A DNA stretch of 64,000 nt from Acinetobacter sp. NCu2D-2 (GTDB lineage: Bacteria > Pseudomonadota > Gammaproteobacteria > Pseudomonadales > Moraxellaceae): assembly GCF_001647675.1 (NCBI RefSeq), contig NZ_CP015594.1, positions 868,001-932,000 on the forward strand. Reading direction: 5' to 3'. The notes beneath the pieces are model-generated. The model was not told where the DNA came from. It worked only from the letters and a program-made list of their open reading frames with translations, and did not search any database. Positions within the stretch are counted from its first letter, which is position 1. Every line of letters starts with the position of its first letter. Both the position numbers and the translations under genes were made by a program. Below are positions 1 through 10,660 of this stretch, piece by piece.

Positions 1-457
1 TCAAATTAGAAATTAAAACACCAGCGGCAAAAATTAAGGTCCATAACCAGATTGAGGTCTGTGGAAACCATTCTTGCATCAAAATAGCGGCGGCAGTGAA
101 TTCAGTACCGAGGGTCGCTGACCAGCCCAGCCAGTACATCCATGACACCATATAGCCTGTACCTGGGCCAATGTAATTCGTTGCAAACGCACCAAATGAG
201 CCAGAAACAGGTAAATGGACAGCAAGTTCACCTAAGCAGAGCATCACCATATAGGCAATCAAACCACCAATAATATAGGCAAGGACAGCACCTAATGGGC
301 CAGCTTGTGAAATTACTTCACCTGAACCCATAAATAGACCTGTACCGATTGCACCACCGAGGGACAACATCACCAAATGGCGTGTCGTCATTGCGCGTTT
401 AAGCGTAAGAGCTTGTCCTTCTCCAGACGACTGGGAAGGAGATGAGGGAGAATGCAT
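1..457 (-). CDS. Amino-acid permease, N-terminal part (runs off left edge)
   Basis: Reading the minus strand from an ATG at 457 gives about 152 residues, open to the window edge. A short Ser-rich cytoplasmic tail is followed by KRAMTTRHLVMLSLGGAIG and GTGLFMGSGEVI, the signature of TM1 in the APC superfamily (AAT family), then GELAVHLPVSGSFGAFA and further membrane segments. The stretch WLGWSATLGTEFTAAAILMQ resembles the S-methylmethionine permease MmuP as I remember it, but LysP/GabP-type substrates cannot be excluded. It should be an inner-membrane proton/amino-acid symporter. The C-terminal two thirds are outside the window, so integrity is unknown. Confidence 0.88.
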   Translation of the reverse strand, partial: MHSPSSPSQSSGEGQALTLKRAMTTRHLVMLSLGGAIGTGLFMGSGEVISQAGPLGAVLAYIIGGLIAYMVMLCLGELAVHLPVSGSFGAFATNYIGPGTGYMVSWMYWLGWSATLGTEFTAAAILMQEWFPQTSIWLWTLIFAAGVLISNL

Positions 458-690
458 TGACAAATCTTAAGAGAGATTGAAAACAACTATTTTAAAGAGA
501 TTCTAATCAAAATTATCATATATCGAGATTATTCTATTAAATTGTATTTTTGATTTAAAAAATAAATTAAATTAGTACTTTAGTGAATATGCATTAAGAT
601 TTTTCTTGATATAAAAGAGGCTAAAATTATACAAAATGGTAAAATAATGAACAGCTTAATTTTAATACAGATGTGGAATAGGAAGATTTA

Positions 691-733
691 GTCCCCGCAT
701 TGTCACAGAGAAATAAAACAATAAAACGGGGAC
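691..733. repeat. Perfect 7-bp inverted repeat with 29-nt loop
   Basis: GTCCCCG at 691-697 and CGGGGAC at 727-733 are exact reverse complements around an AT-rich 29-nt loop. They are GC-rich islands in a very AT-rich 297-bp gap (458-754) that otherwise shows nothing I can call. There is no strong T-run in the rnt direction, so a classical terminator is doubtful. Confidence 0.45.
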
Positions 734-754
734 ATTTTTACGCTGAACGAAAAT

Positions 755-1411
755 TTATTCCGTTACCAGTGTATCGAGTAGGTGTGGGCCAAGTTTGTTC
801 AGAATGAAACAGAACAATTCAGCGGTTTTTTGTGTGTCATACAGTGCTGAATGCGCTTCTTTACCATCAAATTCAATACCAGCTTGAATACAAGACTTCG
901 CCAGTACAGTTTGACCAAACATCACCGCGCTTAAAGTCACTGTATCGAATACAGAAAAGCTATGGAACGGATTTTGATTTTTGGTGCCTGTACGGGCAAT
1001 TGCGGCTTGAACAAAGCCTAAATCGAAATGAGCATTGTGACCGACAAGAACAGCATGGGTGCAGTTTTGTTGACGACGAACTTCATTAATTGATTTAAAA
1101 ATACGTTTTAACGCTGTTTTTTCATCTTCCGCCATGGCGATACGCATAGGGTTAGATGGATCAATCCCAATAAATTCCAATGAACGACGGTCTAAGTTTG
1201 CACCTTCAAAAGGATTGATATGTGCATGATGTGCCTCACCTGGCACAAATTGACCTTCTTCATTATAAATAATCGGAATTGCAGCGATTTCCAGTAATGC
1301 ATCAGTCTGTGCATTGAAACCAGCTGTTTCTACATCGACAACAACTGGTAAGAATCCACGGAAACGTTGACCAATGACTGGGAGAGCTTCATTTGTCACA
1401 CTTTTCTCCAT
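755..1411 (-). CDS. rnt: Ribonuclease T
   Basis: A DEDDh 3'-5' exoribonuclease that trims the 3' ends of tRNA (including the CCA end) and other stable RNAs. It acts as a cytoplasmic dimer. The 218 residues match the family length (about 215). Motif ExoI is VVDVETAGF (D26, E28), ExoII is [11 protein letters not shown], and ExoIII is [16 protein letters not shown], with the HxAxxD pattern of the DEDDh subgroup. The start codon lies inside the end of pyrC (16-bp overlap), so the two genes are translationally coupled and co-transcribed. All catalytic residues are present. Confidence 0.96.
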   Translation of the reverse strand: MEKSVTNEALPVIGQRFRGFLPVVVDVETAGFNAQTDALLEIAAIPIIYNEEGQFVPGEAHHAHINPFEGANLDRRSLEFIGIDPSNPMRIAMAEDEKTALKRIFKSINEVRRQQNCTHAVLVGHNAHFDLGFVQAAIARTGTKNQNPFHSFSVFDTVTLSAVMFGQTVLAKSCIQAGIEFDGKEAHSALYDTQKTAELFCFILNKLGPHLLDTLVTE

Positions 1412-2430
1412 TGGATGGTTTTACCCGCATACAACGGAATAATTTGTTCACCATCCAAATAGTCTAAACTTGTCGGAATCACTTGATCTTCTTTCACCAA
1501 TGTAATGGTATTGGTGTTGCGAGGTAGTCCGTAGAAGTCTGCACCAAAGTGACTAGCGAAACCTTCTAAACGGTCAATACGACCTACTTGATCAAATGCC
1601 TGAGCGTATAGCTCAATTGCGGTAGGGGCACTATAGCATCCTGCACAGCCACATGCATTTTCTTTTGCATTTTTTGAGTGCGGTGCGCTGTCAGTGCCTA
1701 AGAAAAATTTAGGATTGCCACTGGTTGCCACTTCAAGCAAGGTTTGCTGATGGGTTTGACGTTTCAAAATCGGTAAGCAATAGAAATGCGGTTTCACGCC
1801 ACCGACCAACATATCATTACGGTTAAATAATAAATGTTGTGGAGTGATACTCGCAGCCACATTGCGATCTTGCTCTAAAACAAAGTTCGCGGCTTCACTT
1901 GTCGTAATATGTTCAAGTACAAGTTTCAGTTTAGGGAACTGTTTTAAAAGGGGGGCAAGGACTTCATCTAAGAAGCGCTTTTCACGGTCAAAAATATCAA
2001 CATGGTTATGGGTGACTTCACCATGTAAAAGTAATGGCACTTGATGTTCTTCAAGTTGCTCAATCACTGCATATACTTTACGAATATCGCTTACACCGCT
2101 ATCTGAATTGGTGGTTGCACCAGCAGGATAGAGTTTAATGGCATTAACGAATTCTGAATCTTTGATTTTTTTCACTTCGCTTGGTGCGGTATTGTCTGTG
2201 AAATACAGCACCATACGCGGATCGAAATTCGAGCCTTCAGGCACATGCGCCATAATGCGTTCACGGTAGGCATTGGCTTCTTCCACCGTTTTGACCGGTG
2301 GAACAAGGTTTGGCATACAAATTGCGCGAGAAAATTGTTTGGCTAAATCAGGAACTGTACGTTGAAGAGCTAATCCATCACGTAAGTGAGCGTGCCAGTC
2401 ATCTGGCTGAAGAATCGTAATCGTATTCAA
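1396..2430 (-). CDS. pyrC: Dihydroorotase (class II)
   Basis: Catalyses reversible cyclisation of N-carbamoyl-L-aspartate to dihydroorotate, step three of pyrimidine synthesis. It is a 344-residue amidohydrolase-fold zinc enzyme (E. coli PyrC 348). Visible motifs are the HxH metal ligands in [10 protein letters not shown] near residue 13, the lysine in [15 protein letters not shown] expected to be carboxylated, then LLLHGEV, LEHITT, and FLGTDSAPH with the catalytic Asp. The reading frame starts with TTG (2428-2430), with no better in-frame ATG upstream. The Shine-Dalgarno is weak. It is first gene of a pyrC-rnt pair. Confidence 0.96.
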   Translation of the reverse strand: MNTITILQPDDWHAHLRDGLALQRTVPDLAKQFSRAICMPNLVPPVKTVEEANAYRERIMAHVPEGSNFDPRMVLYFTDNTAPSEVKKIKDSEFVNAIKLYPAGATTNSDSGVSDIRKVYAVIEQLEEHQVPLLLHGEVTHNHVDIFDREKRFLDEVLAPLLKQFPKLKLVLEHITTSEAANFVLEQDRNVAASITPQHLLFNRNDMLVGGVKPHFYCLPILKRQTHQQTLLEVATSGNPKFFLGTDSAPHSKNAKENACGCAGCYSAPTAIELYAQAFDQVGRIDRLEGFASHFGADFYGLPRNTNTITLVKEDQVIPTSLDYLDGEQIIPLYAGKTIQWRKV

Positions 2431-2581
2431 GGCGAATTCAATCAGAGAAATAAATCAAATGATAAAGCAAATGGACAAAAATTGGTAACCGGAAATACTG
2501 ACAAATGGTAGGAAATCTATGAATTAATTTAAAAAAGTATGATATTTTAAAAATACATAATAATTAAATAATTGCTTGGCA

Positions 2582-3856
2582 ATGGAATACAAGTACAATC
2601 TGGCGAAATTACAATCCGATAAAGAGAAAGTAGAAGAACTGATCGTTCGGCAAACGCGACGAGTAGGGCAAGTGTTTCCTCAAAAGCTAGAACAAGAGTT
2701 TTGGCAGAAGAATGTCGAACGCGCGCGTAAACATGCAGAAAAATATGTTTGGGCAGGGATATTGGCCTATTTCGTTTTTATGATGGTCATGATCCCCACT
2801 GACTTTTGGATTGTCGATAAACGTTTCTTTGAACATGATTTTGCGCTTTGCTTACTTGGCTTAATTGTGGGTGGGCTGGCTTTACTCGTCTTTTATTTCT
2901 TTTCTTGTTTACCGCGAATTAAGCGTTATTTCTCACAAGCCTCGATGGTCATTTTATTTTTCACTCTAGTGACTATTTCGTGCTTAACGATGTCGATCGA
3001 AACTGTCGCTTTGCAACATCAATCGATGGCAATTGTTACGATCATTTATATTCTGGGTAATATTCTCACCGGGATACAACCGCGCCTGATGTTGATTACA
3101 GGATTATTAGCTGCATCGACAACATTGGTGATTTTAATGACCTTTGATTTTGTCTTTAATACCTTGGTATTTGGGCGAATCTTGGTGGGCAGTTGTTTGC
3201 TCGGTTATGTGATTAGTCATATGATTTTTGCACGTGAACGTATGATGTATTTATATACCATTCGAGCAAAAATCAGTGAACAAATACATCGTATACATAC
3301 CACTGAGCTTTTGCATTTAAGCCAGCATGACGAATTAACTAAGATTTCCAATCGTCGAACCTTTGATGAAACTTTGGAAATCTTTTTTGATCGTGCCAAG
3401 CGTGCTGAGTCCGCTTTGGCAATTCTGTTTATTGATGTCGATTTTTTTAAAAACTATAACGATCACTATGGTCATCAAAAAGGCGATGATGTGATTTCGA
3501 CCATTGCTAAGTCGATTAAAAATGCCATTCGACATATGGATTTTGTCGCACGTTATGGCGGTGAAGAATTTGTGGTTTTATTACCCGAAACGGATGCACA
3601 TGGGGCTTATGCAGTAGCATCTAATATTTTTAAAGCCATTGAACGACTTGAAATTCCACATGAAAAATCTTCAGTATCGCGCTATGTAACGATTAGTCTT
3701 GGGATTACGGTGTATCGCGGCGAAAACTTTATGGACAAAGAATCTTTATTGGGAATCGCAGATCAAGCTTTGTATCGGGCTAAACAACTTGGACGTAATC
3801 AAATTTATTACCAATCGATTCGTTCAGCCAATTCAGACAATGTCATTGGTTTTTAA
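2582..3856 (+). CDS. Membrane-anchored diguanylate cyclase (GGDEF)
   Basis: Makes c-di-GMP from two GTP. An N-terminal cytoplasmic helix (about 60 residues) leads into about six membrane helices (residues 60-215), then a GGDEF domain. The active loop reads ARYGGEEF near residue 326. Five residues upstream is RHMD, an RxxD allosteric I-site, so product inhibition is expected. FIDVDFFKNYNDHYGHQKGDD carries the metal- and base-binding residues. No EAL domain is present. The membrane part fits a MASE-like sensor, but I cannot name the subfamily. An in-frame TTG at 2576 is an alternative start; neither has a clear Shine-Dalgarno. It is a single-gene unit. Confidence 0.92.
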   Translation: MEYKYNLAKLQSDKEKVEELIVRQTRRVGQVFPQKLEQEFWQKNVERARKHAEKYVWAGILAYFVFMMVMIPTDFWIVDKRFFEHDFALCLLGLIVGGLALLVFYFFSCLPRIKRYFSQASMVILFFTLVTISCLTMSIETVALQHQSMAIVTIIYILGNILTGIQPRLMLITGLLAASTTLVILMTFDFVFNTLVFGRILVGSCLLGYVISHMIFARERMMYLYTIRAKISEQIHRIHTTELLHLSQHDELTKISNRRTFDETLEIFFDRAKRAESALAILFIDVDFFKNYNDHYGHQKGDDVISTIAKSIKNAIRHMDFVARYGGEEFVVLLPETDAHGAYAVASNIFKAIERLEIPHEKSSVSRYVTISLGITVYRGENFMDKESLLGIADQALYRAKQLGRNQIYYQSIRSANSDNVIGF

Positions 3857-3980
3857 AGTAAGTGCCTACTTAAAAATTTTGCTAAGAATTACAAATAAAA
3901 GCGAGGCGATTTTGATTAAATGGTTTTATTTATAACAAGTTATTAATATGTCGAAAAATATATACCTAATTAAATTGTTA

Positions 3981-4009
3981 AAAAAACCGCTCAAAAGAGC
4001 GGTTTTTTT
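3981..4009. terminator. Bidirectional terminator between GGDEF gene and argG
   Basis: AAAAAACCGCTC, loop AAAA, GAGCGGTTTTTT. The stem is flanked by A and T runs on both sides, so it can end both convergent genes. Confidence 0.85.
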
Positions 4010-4040
4010 AACTTAACTAAATATTAGAACAAACTAAAAC

Positions 4041-5384
<1,344 letters not shown>

Positions 5385-5611
5385 TCATCCTAATGATTTG
5401 AAATAGGCGCGCCAGAATTGGTGGCCTGAATAAAACTCATAATTTCTCGATTGTAGCACTATTTTATTTAGGTGTGGTTTAGAAAAGAAAAACTCGTTTT
5501 AAATTGTATAATCAATAGGCTGAGATAATCATCACACTACAATAAACCGTATAAGTTGGTTTATTGATAATTTTAAGTATTATAAAGACATAATCATAAT
5601 TAAATGATGGA

Positions 5612-5965
5612 ATGAAAATAAAAATGAATCAGCCACCACCTTTTAAAAATACGCCCCTCAATCAAACTTTAGCCATGTTACATGCCATTTATGCAGGGAT
5701 TAAGGGGCTATCTGGAGCACTTTTTGTATATTTAGAGTATCAAAACACCACCACACCTAGAGAAATTTTATGGGGTGTTTTGCTTATGCTTGGCTTTTTA
5801 ATCTTTTTAAATTTATGGGCCAGTACTCAGGTAAAGCGCGGTCAGGATCAAGGGAGAACCTTATCTCGCGTGATGTCTGTACTGATGTTGCTTAGTTTTC
5901 CATTAGGCACATTGCTTGGTTTGATTGCGCTTTGGAAAAGTACAGAGAAGCAGTGGCAACGTTAG
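5612..5965 (+). CDS. Small membrane protein of unknown function
   Basis: 117 residues with three likely membrane helices: about 14-38 (AMLHAIYAGIKGLSGALFVYL), 49-70 (ILWGVLLMLGFLIFLNLWA) and 87-110 (VMSVLMLLSFPLGTLLGLIAL). The loop between helices two and three (TQVKRGQDQGRTLSRV) is basic and probably cytoplasmic. It lies alone between argG (divergent) and fadH. I do not recognise a family. A second in-frame ATG five codons downstream is possible. Uninterrupted hydrophobic segments and an AT-rich upstream gap support a real gene. Confidence 0.7.
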   Translation: MKIKMNQPPPFKNTPLNQTLAMLHAIYAGIKGLSGALFVYLEYQNTTTPREILWGVLLMLGFLIFLNLWASTQVKRGQDQGRTLSRVMSVLMLLSFPLGTLLGLIALWKSTEKQWQR

Positions 5966-6033
5966 AATTGACTGAATTCATCAAGAATTTAAAAAAAATG
6001 CCATAAACAAAGTGATAAAAGTCGATAAAGTAG

Positions 6034-6051
6034 TTTGCAACAAGTTGCAAA
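6034..6051. promoter_or_regulatory. 18-bp palindrome upstream of fadH (operator candidate)
   Basis: TTTGCAACAAGTTGCAAA: two perfect 8-bp arms around AA, ending 17 bp before the fadH ATG. This position is typical of a repressor site. The cognate regulator is not identifiable from the window. Confidence 0.5.
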
Positions 6052-6068
6052 AGCCAAAAGGATGAGCC

Positions 6069-8105
6069 ATGACCACTACACCGTATGCCAATATTTTAAA
6101 GCCTCTACACCTAGGTTTTACCAGTATCAAAAACCGTGTGGTCATGGGGTCGATGCATACTGGTCTGGAAGACCGTTTCTATAATTATCCAAAACTAGCT
6201 GCGTACTTTGGCGAACGGGCTAAAGGCGGGGTGGGCTTAATTATTACCGGAGGGATCTCACCGAACCGTCAAGGCTGGTTGCTACCTGCTGGCGGAACCA
6301 TGAATACCTTAGGTGATATTGCACCACATCGTTTAGTCACACATGCAGTACATAAGCATGGCGCCAAAATCTTACTCCAGATTCTGCATGCAGGGCGTTA
6401 TGGCTATCAACCATTTGTAGTGTCTGCAAGTCCAATCAAATCGCCAATTTCACCTTTCAAACCGCGTCAGCTTTCTGAAAAGCAAATCTTAGCGACGATT
6501 GATGATTATGCACATACTGCGAGTCTTGCGAAAAAGGCAGGCTATGATGGTGTAGAGATTATGGGTTCAGAAGGGTACTTGCTGAACCAATTTTTAAGTC
6601 GACATGTGAATCAGCGTAATGACCGATGGGGCGGCGATATTCAGAATCGTATGCGCTTTGCGGTTGAAGTAGTGAAAGCTATTCGTCAAAAAGTGGGTGA
6701 GAAATTTATTATTTGTTTCCGCCTTTCGATGCTTGATTTGGTTCATGACGGTAACACTATGGATGAAGTGATTACTGTAGCGAAAGCACTCGAGAAAGCA
6801 GGTATTACGTTATTGAATACAGGGATTGGTTGGCATGAAGCCCGTATTCCCACCATCGTGACATCTGTGCCACGCGCAGCATTTGTGGAATACACAGCAG
6901 AAGTTAAAAAGCATGTTGCTGTCCCTGTAATTGCATCTAATCGTATTAATATGCCTGAAACAGCAGAACAAATTTTAGCGTCTGGTCAGGCAGATATGAT
7001 TCAAATGGCACGTCCACTTTTGGCAGATGCTTTTTGGGTAAATAAGACTGCGACTAATCGTGTTGATGAAATCAATACCTGTATTGCCTGTAACCAAGCG
7101 TGTCTGGATCATACCTTTAAAAATAAACGTGCAACGTGTTTGGTGAATCCAAGAGCTGCCTATGAAACTGAACTGGTTTATGTCAAAACCAAAAAATCAA
7201 AACGTATTGCGGTCGTCGGTGGCGGTGTGGCAGGTATGTCAGCTGCAACCGTGGCAGCAAGTCGTGGTCATCAGGTGACATTATTTGAAGCGAGTCATGA
7301 AGTCGGTGGTCAGTTTAATTTGGCGAAAGTGGTGCCGGGTAAGGAAGAATTTCATGAAACGATTCGTTATTTTAAAGTACAAATTGAAAAGACAGGCGTT
7401 GAACTTCGCTTAAATACCAAAGTAAATCGTGAGCAGCTTGAACGAGAGGGTTTTGATGAAGTTGTTGTTGCAACGGGTGTAGTTCCACGTGAGTTAAAAA
7501 TTGCAGGCAGTGATTTACCGCAAGTGCTTTCTTATGCCGAGGTGCTACGTGGGGCAGAAGTGGGACACCGTGTCGCGGTGATTGGTGCAGGTGGAATTGG
7601 TTTTGATGTCTCTGAATATTTATTAAAACCTCCTCATCAAGCACAGCCACAAGCGTTGAATGAATGGAAGAAGGAATGGGGCGTAGATCCAAATCCAAAT
7701 TATGTCAGCGAAGGAGGTATGCTGCGTGCAGAGCTTGAAGCACCTGTCCGTGAAATTTATTTATTGCAGCGTAAAACGACGCCACTTGGTGCGGGATTAG
7801 GTAAAACTTCAGGTTGGGTACATCGTACTCAATTGAAAAAACATGCTGTGCGTATGCTGCGTGGTGTGCAGTACAAAGCAGTTACTGATGAAGGTTTATG
7901 GATTGAAACCAATGGCCAAGATCAGTTGCTTCGTGTAGATACAATCGTCGTATGTGCAGGTCAGGAATCGGTAAAAGATATTTTCCCAACTGATTCTGAA
8001 ACAACTTTAGCGAATTACCATATCATTGGTGGTGCAAAACTGGCTGCAGAGTTAGATGCGAAACGTGCTATACGTGAAGGAGCTGAATTAGCAGCCAAAT
8101 TGTAA
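6069..8105 (+). CDS. fadH: 2,4-dienoyl-CoA reductase (NADPH), FadH type
   Basis: Reduces 2,4-dienoyl-CoA esters so that polyunsaturated fatty acids can enter beta-oxidation. The 678 residues (E. coli 672) show three modules: an Old-Yellow-Enzyme TIM barrel binding FMN (1-330), a 4Fe-4S cluster loop CIACNQACLD...C (C-x2-C-x3-C-x11-C, about 338-357), and FAD/NADPH Rossmann domains beginning RIAVVGGGVAGMSAATVAA (about 378) with a second GxGxxG in VAVIGAGGIGFD. The Shine-Dalgarno is AAAGGA 5' of the ATG. It stands alone with an 18-bp palindrome just upstream. Unusually for an oxidative gene, no other beta-oxidation gene is adjacent. Confidence 0.95.
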   Translation: MTTTPYANILKPLHLGFTSIKNRVVMGSMHTGLEDRFYNYPKLAAYFGERAKGGVGLIITGGISPNRQGWLLPAGGTMNTLGDIAPHRLVTHAVHKHGAKILLQILHAGRYGYQPFVVSASPIKSPISPFKPRQLSEKQILATIDDYAHTASLAKKAGYDGVEIMGSEGYLLNQFLSRHVNQRNDRWGGDIQNRMRFAVEVVKAIRQKVGEKFIICFRLSMLDLVHDGNTMDEVITVAKALEKAGITLLNTGIGWHEARIPTIVTSVPRAAFVEYTAEVKKHVAVPVIASNRINMPETAEQILASGQADMIQMARPLLADAFWVNKTATNRVDEINTCIACNQACLDHTFKNKRATCLVNPRAAYETELVYVKTKKSKRIAVVGGGVAGMSAATVAASRGHQVTLFEASHEVGGQFNLAKVVPGKEEFHETIRYFKVQIEKTGVELRLNTKVNREQLEREGFDEVVVATGVVPRELKIAGSDLPQVLSYAEVLRGAEVGHRVAVIGAGGIGFDVSEYLLKPPHQAQPQALNEWKKEWGVDPNPNYVSEGGMLRAELEAPVREIYLLQRKTTPLGAGLGKTSGWVHRTQLKKHAVRMLRGVQYKAVTDEGLWIETNGQDQLLRVDTIVVCAGQESVKDIFPTDSETTLANYHIIGGAKLAAELDAKRAIREGAELAAKL

Positions 8106-8192
8106 TGATTTGATGAAAGTATATGCAGTCGAACTTAATAACTGTAACTTTCACTTGTCAGTTTTTAAAAAGCTCCGTATTATTGCGCACAT

Positions 8193-8283
8193 GGAAGCGT
8201 GGCAGAGCGGTTTAATGCACCGGTCTTGAAAACCGACGAGGGCTTATACCCCTCCGTGAGTTCGAATCTCACCGCTTCCGCCA
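8193..8283 (+). tRNA. tRNA-Ser(UGA)
   Basis: Acceptor arms GGAAGCG and CGCTTCC pair perfectly. The anticodon loop is CTTGAAA (anticodon TGA). A long variable arm (GAGGGCTTATACCCCTC) is typical of tRNA-Ser. The T loop is TTCGAAT and the CCA end is encoded at 8281-8283. Confidence 0.97.
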
Positions 8284-8290
8284 AATTTTT

Positions 8291-8323
8291 AAAAGCCCTA
8301 ATCGAAAGATTAGGGCTTTTTTT
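8291..8323 (+). terminator. tRNA-Ser terminator
   Basis: AAAAGCCCTAAT, loop CGAA, ATTAGGGCTTTT followed by further T residues, eight bases after the tRNA. Confidence 0.9.
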
Positions 8324-8345
8324 ATGCTTATAATATGAATAAGAA

Positions 8346-8363
8346 ACCCAGCCTAGGCTGGGT
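8346..8363 (-). terminator. Pirin gene terminator (perfect palindrome)
   Basis: ACCCAGCCTAGGCTGGGT is self-complementary over 18 bp and can fold with a CTAG loop. In the minus direction it is followed by TTTCTTATT. It sits 12 bp beyond the pirin stop codon. Confidence 0.6.
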
Positions 8364-8375
8364 GTTTTATTGGAT

Positions 8376-9077
8376 TTAGTTTTGAATACGTTCTGGCAAA
8401 TCAAACCAAATTACTCGAGCATTCTCTAAAGCTTGAATATCTACATCATCTAAGAATGCAATCGCATCTCCAGCATTTAACGTATATTCAGCAATTTGGA
8501 CACGACCTTCAATTACATGGATATAGTTTACGTGTTGTGTGGCTTTAATTTCTAAAGTTTGGTTTTGATCAATTACCGCCGTTTTCACTTCTGCATTTTG
8601 GCGAATATGCATTGGTGCATTGTCATTCGGTCCACAAATTAAGTGCCATTGATTTGGCTGATCTTGAGGATCTAACTTAATTTGTTGGTAATTGGGTTTT
8701 GCATCACGCTCATTTGGAATAATCCAAATTTGTAGTAAATGAACTTGTTCATCACCTTGGTTCATTTCACTATGGCGCACGCCTGTACCGGCACTCATCA
8801 ATTGCCATTCACCTGCAGAAATACCACCGTGATTGCCCATACTGTCTTGATGGGTAATCGTGCCATTTAACACACAAGTTAAAATTTCCATATTGTCATG
8901 CGGATGTTGACCAAAGCCTTGATGAGCATCAATCAGGTCATCATTAATCACACGTAGAGCACTTACACCCATATATTCAGGGTTGTACCAATTGCCAAAT
9001 GAGAAGCTGTGTTTAGACTCAAGCCAACCCATTTTGACATGACCACGATTTTCACTACGATGTACGAAAGCATCCAT
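8376..9077 (-). CDS. Pirin family protein (YhhW-like bicupin)
   Basis: A 233-residue two-cupin protein of the length of E. coli YhhW, which has quercetin 2,3-dioxygenase activity in vitro. The four metal ligands of the N-terminal cupin are visible: H58 and H60 in GFGQHPHDNMEIL, H102 and E104 in GTGVRHSEMN. SFSFGNWYNPEYMG and WQLMSAGTGVRHSE are pirin signatures. The physiological substrate is unknown; redox or metal sensing is also proposed in the family. It is a single-gene unit. Two TTGCAA half-palindromes lie about 85-98 bp upstream (9162-9175). Confidence 0.93.
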   Translation of the reverse strand: MDAFVHRSENRGHVKMGWLESKHSFSFGNWYNPEYMGVSALRVINDDLIDAHQGFGQHPHDNMEILTCVLNGTITHQDSMGNHGGISAGEWQLMSAGTGVRHSEMNQGDEQVHLLQIWIIPNERDAKPNYQQIKLDPQDQPNQWHLICGPNDNAPMHIRQNAEVKTAVIDQNQTLEIKATQHVNYIHVIEGRVQIAEYTLNAGDAIAFLDDVDIQALENARVIWFDLPERIQN

Positions 9078-9193
9078 AATATAATCTCGACGTTATTTTT
9101 AAATTAAGGCTATTTTAGGGTTGTTCTAATTTGATAAAAATAGTGATTTAGCGACAGATCATTGCAATTTTGCAACGATAATATTTAGACAAT

Positions 9194-9220
9194 AAAAAAC
9201 CCACATGATGTGGGTTTTTT
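9194..9220 (-). terminator. L,D-transpeptidase gene terminator
   Basis: AAAAAACCCACATGATGTGGGTTTTTT hairpin, 13 bp past the stop codon of the minus-strand gene. Confidence 0.88.
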
Positions 9221-9233
9221 ATCTGAAAAAGAA

Positions 9234-10454
9234 TTATTCAAGGAAACGTACAGTCGTACCGTTTTTCACTTTACGACCTAGATCGTTTGCATCCCAGTTG
9301 GTTAGACGGATACAACCATGTGAATATGATTTAGAAATCATAGAAGGGTTTGGTGTACCGTGAATACCAAATGAACGTTTGCTCAATGAAATCCAGATAT
9401 TACCCACAGGACCGTTTGGACCAGGTGGTAAAGAAAGCGGTTTCAAGTTATTCCCTTGAACGAAGTTCGAAGGTGAGTAACTGTAATGCGGGTTTTTCGC
9501 AACGCCAGTCACTTTGTAGGTGCCTGTTGGTGATGGCGTATTTGTACCACCAATCGTAGCAGGGAATGAACCTACCATTTGGTTTTTACTATTGAATAGA
9601 TAAAGCTGTTTTGCACCTTTATGCGCAACGATTAAATGAATATCTTCAGATAGATCATTACGAATATTAGTTACAATAATTTTTTGACCGACTTTGTTAA
9701 AATTCGCACCTGGATTCAGCATTTTCAAGAAATCTTCATCCATGTGGAATTTTTCACCCAACATTTCAGTTACACGGGTGTAATACAAGCCTGGCATTTT
9801 TGCTTGTAAAGCATAGTCAGATGGAATTGATTTGGCATAAGGACCTTTAAGGTCATCTGCAGTAATGGTGTATTCCACATAAGCAGGCTTTGAACCATGT
9901 AGGGCAACTAATTTGTCCCAAGTTTCTTGAGTCAAAATACCTGTAGGTTTAATGCCGTTCATTTGCTGGAATGACGCAATTGCTTTAAGTGTGTTTTTAC
10001 CACTTGTACCATCAATTGCGCCTGGTGAAGCATGGGCATTGTTTAACATCACATGTGCACGTGCATAAACAGGGAATTGACCTGCACCGATATTTTCATA
10101 CCAAGTTGCGTTGTTTAAACCATCCAAAGTCCAAGACGCTTTTGGCGCTTTAGTATTGGTGCTTACGGTATTTTTAGATGAAACACCGATATCTGCATTT
10201 GTATCTTCAGTGTTATGAAGTGTATCGAGTGCGTTTGATGCAGAGTTTAGATCTTGTTGTTCTTGTTGAGAAATTGGAGTCTCGACATTAGCTTTTGCTG
10301 CAGATGCTTCTGTCGCTAAAGGATCGATCGGGTCTTGAACTGCTACGTCAGCAATCACTTTAGGATTTAAAGCTTTTTCAGCAGTTGTTGCGGCAAAAGC
10401 AGAGCCTGCAATAATGCCACTTAAACTCATAGCGAGTATGGTGCGAACGAACAT
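9234..10454 (-). CDS. Secreted L,D-transpeptidase (YkuD) with peptidoglycan-binding domain
   Basis: A periplasmic enzyme forming 3-3 peptidoglycan cross-links or attaching/exchanging D-amino acids. A signal peptide (MFVRTILAMSLSGIIAGSAFA) is followed by a low-complexity linker, then a PG_binding_1 domain (about 130-190, with IDGTSGKNTLKAIASFQQMNG). A LysM-like segment (VTEMLGEKFHMDEDFLKMLNPGANF) precedes the YkuD domain ending SYSHGCIRLTN (H379, catalytic C381). The ATG at 10454 is chosen because AAGG lies 9 nt upstream; an upstream in-frame TTG at 10463 abuts that site and would spoil the signal peptide. Acinetobacter encodes several such enzymes, and I cannot assign LdtJ or LdtK with confidence. 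Confidence 0.93.
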   Translation of the reverse strand: MFVRTILAMSLSGIIAGSAFAATTAEKALNPKVIADVAVQDPIDPLATEASAAKANVETPISQQEQQDLNSASNALDTLHNTEDTNADIGVSSKNTVSTNTKAPKASWTLDGLNNATWYENIGAGQFPVYARAHVMLNNAHASPGAIDGTSGKNTLKAIASFQQMNGIKPTGILTQETWDKLVALHGSKPAYVEYTITADDLKGPYAKSIPSDYALQAKMPGLYYTRVTEMLGEKFHMDEDFLKMLNPGANFNKVGQKIIVTNIRNDLSEDIHLIVAHKGAKQLYLFNSKNQMVGSFPATIGGTNTPSPTGTYKVTGVAKNPHYSYSPSNFVQGNNLKPLSLPPGPNGPVGNIWISLSKRSFGIHGTPNPSMISKSYSHGCIRLTNWDANDLGRKVKNGTTVRFLE

Positions 10455-10660
10455 GTAATTCAACCTTAAGAATTATTCATTAACTTTTTGAAATAACTCT
10501 CTAAGTATTACAGAAATAATTTCACGTTGCAGTATTTGTTTTGTGTAAATAGACACATTTATCCATTCAAGTTAATCGTTATTTAGCGTTAAGCGAAGTT
10601 ATTCAAAAGCTAGGGATTTTGCTATGATGGAGGACAAATCAAAGTTTGATAGGAATGTGA

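Noticed and set aside
5425..5445. Possible ARG box (TGAATAAAACTCAT) upstream of argG
   Set aside because: The second half-site is poor and the spacing is wrong. Also, I cannot tell if the organism has ArgR.
8180..8404. Minus-strand frame across the tRNA-Ser gene
   Set aside because: It covers a well-formed tRNA and its terminator. The apparent protein is translated tRNA.
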